In this document: positions 16,563 to 23,917 of the stretch, one piece after another
Numbering within the stretch: position 1 is the first letter of the stretch
Layout: the number at the start of each line of letters is the position of its first letter
Notes under the pieces: model-generated
Seen by the model: the letters and a program-made list of their open reading frames with translations, nothing else
Databases searched by the model: none
What the model was told of the DNA's origin: nothing
Assembly (NCBI GenBank): GCA_016841625.1
Contig: JAENYU010000021.1
Coordinates: 18,110 to 58,521 of the forward strand
Length of the DNA: 40,412 nucleotides
Direction of reading: 5' to 3'
Origin: Methanobacteriota archaeon
Lineage (GTDB): Archaea > Halobacteriota > Methanosarcinia > Methanosarcinales > Methanosarcinaceae
Translations under genes and position numbers: made by a program

Positions 16563-16627
16563 GGTATATCCCCCATCAACTTATATTATTCATTGAATAT
16601 AATATTCTCCATCCATTGATTTCAGGT

Positions 16628-17095
16628 CTCCTTTTTATTTTTTAGCTGTTTTGGGAAGCTTGCGTGAATTTTCCCGAAGCGACCTTAATTCTACTGAAAA
16701 TCCATTGGTCATCGGTTAAGGAATTTTCTTGCCTGAAAGTATCGATTTTGCACCGGAAGCCTGCCTTAAATTTTGGCCTCTTTACATGAAATCGATACCC
16801 TGTTCCAGTCCACAACACTTTAAAAATATTGATAAATGTTGTGAAAATGGAAGCGATTTGTCACGATTCCTCACTTAACCGAAGACGCATGACTGAAAAT
16901 CTAATCTGATCTTCCCCCTCCCCTCGCCACCACCCCGTCGATTGCTCAGTTCTTTGACCATGGGAGGGCAGGCTTTTTGAAAGTGATGAGTTTCCGGCGG
17001 CGGCATAGCTTCTTTTTTTATATTTTGGCGGTTTTGGACTCTGGTTTGTACTTCGCCAGAGCAACCTCAATTTTTTCTCCGAAATTATTCCCACC
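16628..17095. repeat. Composite non-coding repeat, copy 2 (split by a MITE)
   Basis: This holds the motifs shared by all copies: GTTTTGGGAAGCTTGCGTGA, CCCGAAGCGACCTTAATTC, then after the inserted element ATCTAATCTGATCTTCCCCC, GATTGCTCAGTTCTTTGACC, ATGGGAGGGCAGGCTTTTTG and TTTCCGGCGGCGG, closing with another ATATTTTGGCGGTTTTGG unit. No coding frame is supported. The right end runs up to the lipoprotein gene and must include its promoter. Confidence 0.8.
16703..16891. mobile_element. MITE-like element with 10-bp target duplication (189 bp)
   Basis: The ends form an imperfect 18-bp inverted repeat: CATTGGTCATCGGTTAAG on the left and, read from the right end, CATGCGTCTTCGGTTAAG. The host sequence ACTGAAAATC is present on both sides (16693-16702 and 16892-16901). 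The empty site can be read in another copy of the composite repeat (18632-18650), where the sequence runs through without the element. The internal 150 bp is non-coding. The long duplication is reminiscent of IS4-type transposition, but the parent element is not in the window. Confidence 0.88.
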
Positions 17096-17153
17096 AGGAT
17101 TATCTTATTTACATAAAGAAAATGTTAAATTGAATGTAATAAAATAATGGAAT

Positions 17154-18506
17154 ATGTTTCGGAAACCCTTCTTTTTATTCAGTTTACTTGTCATTTTCTC
17201 CTTTTTTTCCATACTGACATCAGGATGTCTGGGCCAGGAAAGTGTTGCAAAAGTATTATCGGAATCGCCAGCATCCATAGAACATTTTGTAGAAGAGATT
17301 TCAGGATACAACACAGTAAATGTTCCAGATGAATCTTCAGAATACAACAGGGAAAGCATAGCAGAAGAACAAAGTAAAGTATATGACGCCTGTCTGATAA
17401 AGCTGGGTTCTTCCGGGGAAGTTTTGTTCGAAAAAAAATATTTTTCCGAGCATATGAGCGAATGCACCTGTGTGATACAGACGAGTGACGGCGGGTATAT
17501 GATGGGAGGGTGGGGTGGAACATACAATAGACCGGACATGAGATACTCCTTCCTGAAAACCGACGCGGATGGAAACCGGGAATGGATGAGAATGTCTCCA
17601 CTTTACGAAGACGGCATCTATTCCATTGTAGAAATCCCGGGTACGGGTTACTCTTTTGCAGGATATACACGCTCTATGGGCAATGGATCGAGGGATACAC
17701 TTCTATTTACGACTGACTTTGAAGGTTATGTTAACCCCGGGAATCCCGGGATATTCAAGAAGGTTTTTGGGGAATGGGGTGCTGAGTCGGCATTTTCACA
17801 TGTTATGACCACTGACGGGGGATACCTGCTTGCAGGGTCTACAAACTCCCATGGGGAAGGAGGATCTGATGGTTATCTGATTAAAACGGATTCTTCCGGC
17901 AACAAAGAGTGGGAAAAAACGTACGGAAGAAGAAGTACTGACAGGTTTACCAAAATTGCAGAGGCCGCAGACAGTGGGTTTGTGCTTTCGGGGTACACGG
18001 ATACCGAAGAAGCAGGAGGATACGATGCCCTGGACGCCTGGATCGTGAAGGTCGATTCTAAAGGAGAAATGGAATGGGAAAACATCTTTGGCTTTGGAAA
18101 ACAGGACGTAGCCAGGGGAATTGTCCCCACTCCCGATGGAGGGTGTGCTGCTACAGGTCCCTCTTTCTCCGAAGAAGCTGATGAAGCACATCCGTTTCTC
18201 CTGATAATAAATGACGCCGGAGAAACCGAGTTTTCACTGGTAATTCCCGCTGTTGATAGAGAGATAGGAAATAGGGAAATAGGAAACTCGCTGGTACGAA
18301 CATCAGACGGTGGATATGCCATAACTGGTTTCACGATGCAAGATAACGATGTTAGCACCGGTCATGGCTGGGTGATAAAAGTCAGCTCTGAAGGGCAAGT
18401 CGAATGGAAAAAGGTGTTCGATAACAGAACCGCGGTGCTACTCTGGTCGATTATCGAAACAAATAACGGAGAACTCGTAGCGGCTGGATACGGATACAGG
18501 TATTGA
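17154..18506 (+). CDS. Secreted lipoprotein with beta-propeller-like repeats
   Basis: A 450-residue protein with an N-terminal signal (FFLFSLLVIFSFFSIL) ending in a lipobox-like LTSGCLG, where Cys25 would carry the lipid anchor. The mature part is made of about seven repeats of roughly 55 residues with the pattern TxDGGY-xxxGxT, DxxLIKTDxxGxxxWEKxYG. This fits a beta-propeller displayed on the outer face of the cell membrane. Its binding partner is unknown. The ATG at 17154 is preceded only by TGGA. It is isolated between two blocks of composite repeat. Large families of such proteins occur in Methanosarcina. Confidence 0.85.
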   Translation: MFRKPFFLFSLLVIFSFFSILTSGCLGQESVAKVLSESPASIEHFVEEISGYNTVNVPDESSEYNRESIAEEQSKVYDACLIKLGSSGEVLFEKKYFSEHMSECTCVIQTSDGGYMMGGWGGTYNRPDMRYSFLKTDADGNREWMRMSPLYEDGIYSIVEIPGTGYSFAGYTRSMGNGSRDTLLFTTDFEGYVNPGNPGIFKKVFGEWGAESAFSHVMTTDGGYLLAGSTNSHGEGGSDGYLIKTDSSGNKEWEKTYGRRSTDRFTKIAEAADSGFVLSGYTDTEEAGGYDALDAWIVKVDSKGEMEWENIFGFGKQDVARGIVPTPDGGCAATGPSFSEEADEAHPFLLIINDAGETEFSLVIPAVDREIGNREIGNSLVRTSDGGYAITGFTMQDNDVSTGHGWVIKVSSEGQVEWKKVFDNRTAVLLWSIIETNNGELVAAGYGYRY

Positions 18507-18564
18507 TAGGGCTCGCTTAAACCCGGAACCTTTGGAAGGGAAGTTTTTCAGTATCTCGGCGGGT

Positions 18565-19015
18565 CCAAAACTTCTTTTTTATATTTTGGCGGTTTTGAGG
18601 CACTTGCGTGAATTTTCCCGAAGCGACCTTAATTCTACTGAAAATCTAATCTGATCTTCCCCCTTCCCTCTACAACCTTCCTCCCCTTATCACCGCCTTG
18701 TCGAATTGCTCAGTTCCTTTGACTATGGGAGGGCAGGCTTTTTGAAAGTAGCCGAGTCTCCGGCGGTGGTTTCAGCGATTGCCTGGCGAACTTTTCCGGA
18801 GTAACCGGAATAGTGTCTCCCGTGTTTCTTGTCCCGAACGAAGTGAGGCCCGCTCTTTTTGTAAAATGAGATTAAGCCGCTTCATGAAATGAATAAAAAT
18901 CAGCCAGCATTTTTGACTCTTGTACCATGCGATCTTAAATCGATTGATCTTCTTTATTATATTTTGGTGGTTTTGGGGCGCTTGCATGCACTTGTTCGAA
19001 AAATCAAAAACTAAA
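18565..19015. repeat. Composite non-coding repeat, copy 3 (most complete)
   Basis: All modules occur in order. The first has TATATTTTGGCGGTTTTGAG, CGAAGCGACCTTAATTCTAC and TGAAAATCTAATCTGATC. The second has TCGAATTGCTCAGTTCC, ATGGGAGGGCAGGC and a TTTCCGG-like GTCTCCGGCGGTGG. The third has TTTTCCGGAGTAACCGGAAT, GTGTCTCCCGT...CCCGAACGAAGTGAGG and CATGCGATCTTAAAT. It ends with a new first-module copy at about 18955. It lies between the propeller and YczE genes. Confidence 0.85.
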
Positions 19016-19080
19016 TTGAGTTGAAAAAAGAATGGAACAAAGTTCAAGTTAATTGAAAAAAGCACCTACGAAAAACAAAA

Positions 19081-19087
19081 TATATAA
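19081..19087 (+). promoter_or_regulatory. TATA box of the YczE-like gene
   Basis: TATATAA lies about 20 bases before ATG 19106. With usual archaeal spacing, transcription would begin close to or just after that ATG, which argues against it being the real start codon. Confidence 0.5.
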
Positions 19088-19105
19088 CTCTTTGATACAA
19101 CTCAT

Positions 19106-19825
19106 ATGCTCCAAACAATAATAGAAAGGGGTTTCGTTATTAAACACTATTATACCCGTCTGATGCGTTTAATATGGGGACTTTTCCTTTATGCACTCGG
19201 AATTGTATTTACACTGAATGCCCATATAGGATACGCTCCATGGGAAGTTTTCCACGTCGGACTCGCAAAAACGATAGGTATAAGCATTGGAACTGCTTCA
19301 ATTCTAATCGGAGTAATTATTGGAGTAATTACCTTATTACTTGGAGAAAAACTCGGAATTGGTACCATTTTAAATATGGTACTTATTGGTGTGTTTCTTG
19401 ATATGATTCTCGGATTGAATATAATACCCGTATCGAACAACTTCATTTTTGGAATCATAATGTTGATTTCAGGACTGTTTATAATTGCTTTAGGCTCATA
19501 CTTTTACATTGGATCAGCATTTGGAGCAGGCCCAAGGGACAGTTTAATGGTTGCACTGACTCGAAAAACCGAACTACCGGTAGGTGTCTGCCGCGGAACA
19601 ATCGAACTTTTAGCGGTGCTTGCCGGATGGAGGCTTGGCGGTATGATTGGTATCGGAACAATTATATCGGCTTTTACAATAGGGTTTTGTGTCCAGACAA
19701 CCTTCAAATTGCTTAAGTTCGATACAACAGCTATTAACCACGAGACACTGGGTCGGACATATAAACTGTTTTTTAGCGATAAAAAAGAGCAAATTTATGA
19801 AGAAAATACGCCTGTAGATTATTAA
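19106..19825 (+). CDS. YczE/YyaS/YitT-family polytopic membrane protein
   Basis: A membrane protein of about 230 residues with five to six hydrophobic helices and the YczE signatures LIWGLFLYALGIVFTLNAHIG, YAPWEVFHVGL, and YIGSAFGAGPRDSLMVAL. The family function is not established (transport or membrane regulation is suspected). The coordinates use the only canonical start, ATG 19106, but AAAGGGG (19125-19131) followed seven bases later by ATT 19139 and then KHYYTRLMRLIWG gives the standard family N-terminus. The true start may therefore be the near-cognate ATT. It is isolated between repeat blocks. Confidence 0.85.
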   Translation: MLQTIIERGFVIKHYYTRLMRLIWGLFLYALGIVFTLNAHIGYAPWEVFHVGLAKTIGISIGTASILIGVIIGVITLLLGEKLGIGTILNMVLIGVFLDMILGLNIIPVSNNFIFGIIMLISGLFIIALGSYFYIGSAFGAGPRDSLMVALTRKTELPVGVCRGTIELLAVLAGWRLGGMIGIGTIISAFTIGFCVQTTFKLLKFDTTAINHETLGRTYKLFFSDKKEQIYEENTPVDY

Positions 19826-19835
19826 ACCCCCTCAT

Positions 19836-20460
19836 GTGGCACTTGCGTGCACTTCGCCGGAGCAACCTTAACTCTACTGAAAATCTAATCCGATCCTATC
19901 CCCTTTGCTTCTCAACCTCCCTCCCCTCGTCCCCGCCCTGTCGAATTGCTCAGTTCTTTTGACCATGGGAGGGCAGGATTTTTGAAAGTGGTTGAGTTTA
20001 CGGCGGCTTCATAGCTTCTTTATTATATTTTGGTGGTTTTGGGGCGCTTGCGTGCACTTCGCCGGAGCAACCGGAATTCTACTGAAAATCTAATTGAATC
20101 ATCTTTTCTTTGTTCAATACCCTTCCTCCCTTCGTCTCCACCTTGTCGAATTTCTCAGTTCTTTTGATCATGGGAGGGCGGATTTTTTGAAAGTGGTCGG
20201 GTTTCCGGTGGCGGTTTCAGCGATTTCTTAGTGAACTTTTCCGGAGTAACCGGAATGGTGTCTCCCGTGGTTCTTGTTCCGAACGAAGTGAGGCCCGCCC
20301 TTTTTTGAAAATGAGATTAAGATGCTGCATTAAAAGAATAAAATCAGTCAGTGTTTTTAACTCTCGCGCCATGCGATCTTCAATGAATTGCAAATCTCAT
20401 TTTTTATATTTTAGCTGTTTTGGGGCGTTTGCGTGCACTTCTCCGGATACAGTGCAATTC
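19836..20460. repeat. Composite non-coding repeat, copies 4 and 5 in tandem
   Basis: Two successive copies of the first and second modules (starting near 19836 and 20009) are followed by one third module (20229-20385) and a final first-module fragment near 20396-20450. Motifs are as in the other copies, for example GCTTGCGTGCACTTCGCCGG and ATGGGAGGGC. Divergence between copies suggests stepwise, ongoing duplication. Confidence 0.85.
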
Positions 20461-21106
20461 TAGCTGATAAGTTTGCTCTTTCTTCGACAAGATCAAACAT
20501 CAATGAAATTGTGGTTAAAATTATTGAAGTTGTAAGACCTGACATAATTTCTGAAATTCATCGAAAATTGGCATATTTTGAGGCTTCAAAAAATGGTCAT
20601 GTAGTTAATATTCCAATTGAGCAAATAAGATCAGGTCCTTTTTACTCAGGTTTCAAAACAGATTGTGGCCACTTGTCTCTAAATTAGAGATAATCCTTTT
20701 TTTGAGAAAATTAGTTTAACCATCTTGTGGTACAAAAATAGAGGTTGTATGGGAAGAACAAATATAGAGAAAATCTGGTAATTCGATCACTAGGATTTTG
20801 AGTGTATTCTGTAAAAAAATTCAATTTCTATTTCCTTCCTTTTTTATTCATTAACATTAAGGGCAGGCCGCTCGCCTTCGTCGAACGTGGCTGGGCATGG
20901 AACCTGGCTACTAAACGGTTGCTTCGGTACAGAGTCAAAAAACCGAAAACTCACTCCCAAATCTAAGTTCAATTCATCCAAAAAGCCAGGGTCCTTCTCT
21001 CCAACCTCTCAACTCCCTTTCTCCTAAAAATCCAAAAGCCACCGCTCACCAACAAAAATCCCTACAAAAAAAGAAAAAGAAGTAACGGCCGTAAAAGCCG
21101 CTTTTT
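20461..21106. other. Spacer with a possible gene fragment
   Basis: An open frame reaching 20687 could encode about 75 residues (…NEIVVKIIEVVRPDIISEIH…) with plausible amphipathic helices, but its beginning is repeat sequence and no ribosome-binding site is seen. It may be the 3' end of a lost gene. The rest is AT-rich and ends in pyrimidine-rich sequence that, read on the minus strand after the dehydratase gene, gives T-runs (21060-21080) suitable as an archaeal terminator. Confidence 0.35.
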
Positions 21107-21625
21107 TCACTCTAACTTGAAGTCCCCGTACTTACTAATATGTGCAGCAAGCCCGCCGTCTTTCAGGATAGTAATCATGACGTCAGGGAGCGGCGAAAAA
21201 GTAAGCTCTATTCCTTTTGTTATGTCCTTGATTAGGCCTGTGGAAAGGTCGATCTCCAGGTCGTCTTCGGGGTCGATCTGGTCGGTGTCGCAGATGAGGA
21301 CGGGGAGGCCGACGTTGATGGCGTTTCTGAAGAAGATTCTTGCGAAGGACTTGGCAAGGACTGCGCCTACGCCGGATATTTTTATTATCGTGGGGGCGTG
21401 TTCGCGGCTTGAGCCGAGGCCGAAGTTGCGTCCTCCGACTACGAAGTCGCCTTTCCGGACTTTGTTCGGGAACTCGGGGTCGGCGTCTTCGAGGACGTGT
21501 TTGGCGAGTTCGGGCATGTTGGTCCGGAGATGGAAAAGGCGTCCGGGGGCGATGTGGTCCGTGCTGATGTCGTCTCCGAATTTCCAGGCTTTGCCTTTAA
21601 GGTTGTTTTGCATTTCTTCTGCCAT
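21107..21625 (-). CDS. leuD: 3-isopropylmalate dehydratase / homoaconitase small subunit
   Basis: The 172-residue swivelling subunit of an aconitase-family hydro-lyase. Seen are GKAWKFGDDISTDHIAPGR, the GGRNFGLGSSREHA substrate-binding motif (GSSRE), and FFRNAINVGLPVL. It pairs with the large subunit encoded just upstream: the large-subunit stop TAA is directly followed by this ATG, and the ribosome-binding site GGGAGGTG lies within the end of the upstream gene, implying translational coupling. The specificity loop reads FHLRTN. An LRT at this place is, as I recall, associated with methanogen homoaconitase (coenzyme B pathway) rather than isopropylmalate isomerase, so it may be hacB/aksE. Confidence 0.9.
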   Translation of the reverse strand: MAEEMQNNLKGKAWKFGDDISTDHIAPGRLFHLRTNMPELAKHVLEDADPEFPNKVRKGDFVVGGRNFGLGSSREHAPTIIKISGVGAVLAKSFARIFFRNAINVGLPVLICDTDQIDPEDDLEIDLSTGLIKDITKGIELTFSPLPDVMITILKDGGLAAHISKYGDFKLE

Positions 21626-22879
21626 TTAGAGCACCTCCCTGGGGTCTGTGATTTCGCCTTTTATGACTGAGGCGGCGGCTGTTGCAGGGGATGAGAGGTA
21701 GATTAAGCCTTCGGTGTTTCCCATCCTGCCCTGGAAGTTCCTGTTCTGGGTAGAGAGGCAGACTTCCCCGTCGCCGAGGATGCCCTGGTGCACGCCCACA
21801 CAGGGGCCGCATCCGGGGGCCATGACTGCAGCTCCGGCTTTGATGAAGGTCTCGATGTAGCCGGCGGCGATTGCGTCCAGGTAGACGTCTTTTGAGGCAG
21901 GGACCACGATCAGGCGGGTGTCCGGGTGGCGCTGTTTGCCTTCCAGGATTCTGGCTGCGATTGCGAGGTCTTCGATCCTGCCGTTGGTGCAGGTCCCGAT
22001 AAAGACCTGGTCGACCTTTGTGCCTGCAAGTCCGGCTGCGGTGCTGGTGTTGTCCACGGTGTGGGGGGCGGAGACCATGGGCTCGAGGGTGGAGGCATCA
22101 ATCTCGATTATTTCTTCATAGACTGCGTCCTCGTCAGGGGCAATTTCCCTGAACTTATCTGCACGCCCGCGGGATTCCAGAAAAGCCCTGGTCGTGGCGT
22201 CGGATGCGATCAGGCCGGTCTTGGCGCCGGCTTCGACTGCCATGTTCGAGAGGGTGAAGCGGTCGGACATTGCCATCTTCTCGATGGTCTCGCCGCCGAA
22301 TTCAAGAGCCTTGTAGGTAGCACCGTCGGCGGTGATCTTGCCGATCAGGTAGAGGATGAGGTCTTTTGCACAGACTCCATCCTTAAATTCCCCGCTCACG
22401 TTGATCCTGATGGTCTCAGGCACGCGGAGCCAGGTCTTTCCAAGCGCGATTCCGACAGCAACGTCGGTTGAGCCCATGCCCGTGGCAAAAGCGCCGAGGG
22501 CTCCGGAGGTGCAGGTGTGGGAGTCTGCCCCGATCAGGATGTCCCCGGGATTCACGTAGTCTTCGACCAGGCGCTGGTGGCAGACACCGGTCCCGACTTC
22601 GGAGAGGTCCACACCGGTCTTTTTTGCAAAGTCCCTCAGGATCTTGTGGGCGTTGGAAAGGTCCTTGTGGGGGCTTGGGGCTGCGTGGTCAATGAAAAGG
22701 ACAGTTCTTTCGGGGTTTTTAGCCTGGACAAGGCCCATCTTCTCGAGCTGCTGGACAGCCAGAGGGCCGGTCCCGTCCTGAACCGCGGCAACGTCCACCG
22801 CAGCGACCACAATGTCGCCGGCGGAAACTTCCTTGCCTGCGTGCTCACCTATTATTTTTTCTGCTAGTGTCTTTCCCAT
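21626..22879 (-). CDS. leuC: 3-isopropylmalate dehydratase / homoaconitase large subunit
   Basis: The 417-residue catalytic subunit that binds a [4Fe-4S] cluster and, with the small subunit, isomerises a 2-alkylmalate by dehydration and rehydration. Seen are DIVVAAVDVAAVQDGTGP, FIDHAAPSP, GADSHTCTSGALGAFATG, and the three cluster cysteines in GTCTNGR and PGCGPC. The length is normal for the archaeal LeuC/HacA type. ATG 22879 follows AAGGTGAT with five-base spacing. The pathway is either leucine synthesis or coenzyme B (2-oxosuberate) synthesis. The small-subunit loop leans towards homoaconitase, but sequence alone does not settle it; alternative symbols are hacA/aksD. Confidence 0.92.
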   Translation of the reverse strand: MGKTLAEKIIGEHAGKEVSAGDIVVAAVDVAAVQDGTGPLAVQQLEKMGLVQAKNPERTVLFIDHAAPSPHKDLSNAHKILRDFAKKTGVDLSEVGTGVCHQRLVEDYVNPGDILIGADSHTCTSGALGAFATGMGSTDVAVGIALGKTWLRVPETIRINVSGEFKDGVCAKDLILYLIGKITADGATYKALEFGGETIEKMAMSDRFTLSNMAVEAGAKTGLIASDATTRAFLESRGRADKFREIAPDEDAVYEEIIEIDASTLEPMVSAPHTVDNTSTAAGLAGTKVDQVFIGTCTNGRIEDLAIAARILEGKQRHPDTRLIVVPASKDVYLDAIAAGYIETFIKAGAAVMAPGCGPCVGVHQGILGDGEVCLSTQNRNFQGRMGNTEGLIYLSSPATAAASVIKGEITDPREVL

Positions 22880-23119
22880 AGAATCACCTTAAAAAAGTGT
22901 TTAATGATACGTTTGAATTCGATTGATCGGAAAGGCTTATGCCGGCAGGGATTAGCTGAAGAATCCCCTGTGCGGCTTTTTTCAGTAAATCTGACTTCTT
23001 CAGGGATCTGCTGAGAGTAATCGCTTTTTCCGTATATGACATTAACGGAGTTTTGGGTACATTTTTGAAGAAGTCTGGACAACAAAATCCGGAAAATTCT
23101 CCCGTAAATTCTCCCGTAA

Positions 23120-23356
23120 ATCCCGGACGCGAAAATAGGGGAATTCGGGCAGATCGGGGAAAAACCCATGTGGACCGACATCGGAGAAAAGCTTGTTGTT
23201 GAAGCCACCCAGGAAATCTATCCCGGGCTGATCGTAGCCGGTATGGCTGCAAGTGCCGCAACCCGCGCCCTGCGGATGGGTCCGGTTTTCGGAGGCATGC
23301 TCCTTTCCGGGGAAAAGGCCGCAAAACTTGCCCTTGACCGCCTCAAAGAACTCTGA
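23120..23356 (+). pseudogene. C-terminal remnant of a Thi4-family (thiazole / ribose-1,5-bisphosphate isomerase-like) protein
   Basis: The frame from 23120 (after a stop) reads ...GEKPMWTDIGEKLVVE and then EIYPGLIVAGMAASA...RMGPVFGGMLLSGEKAA. That is the C-terminal FAD/NAD-binding end of Thi4-like thiazole synthases, where full proteins are about 260 residues. Only about 79 codons remain, so the dinucleotide-binding N-terminus and the middle are missing. A tandem CTCCCGTAAATT repeat sits at the broken end (23094-23120). A short expressed product from ATG 23168 (62 residues) is possible but would lack a complete fold. Confidence 0.75.
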
Positions 23357-23508
23357 AAGCGGGCCTGAAAAGTAAAGTTATTCCTATTAAGGTGCCGGGA
23401 GGCAGAATAATTCCCTCTCAAGGGGTCTCTCCTGCCCTTTCCGGCAAAAACTTTATATAAAAAAACTCCTTCTATAGGTTGCTCAAGCTTGAGTACCCAA
23501 TCCTGCGT

Positions 23509-23584
<76 letters not shown>

Positions 23585-23701
23585 TAACTTCTTCTAAGCA
23601 ATTTTCCTGATCATGCTTGTTTCGTTTTTAACACAATTCAGTTTTAATATACTGCTCTTATAACGGTTTTAATATCTCTTTCAGCTTTTAATTTCCCTTT
23701 A

Positions 23702-23835
23702 TCGTTTTATGCCCCTTTTATATCGTTTTATGCTCCTTTTATATCGTTTTAGATCTACCTTACAGTACCAGCCTTAAATACCAGCCTTAAATACCAGTCT
23801 TAAATACCAGCCTTAGATATCAACTCCAAAAGTCG
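23702..23835. repeat. Two short tandem repeats upstream of the radical SAM gene
   Basis: First, CTTTTATATCGTTTTATG-type units of about 21 bp are repeated around 23702-23750. Then the 13-bp unit CCTTAAATACCAG occurs four times around 23767-23815 with small changes. This 333-bp spacer between tRNA-His and the radical SAM gene holds no other recognisable feature. Confidence 0.8.
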
Positions 23836-23917
23836 ACCTGCAATAACCGACCTGCAATATATGTCAAATCCACCTGAATTCCTGTCATCATAAAAGAGGA
23901 CTCAAAAGAGGACTTCC

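Noticed and set aside
20433-20687. 84-residue ORF
   Set aside because: The start lies inside the composite repeat and has no ribosome-binding site; at best a fragment of a lost gene.
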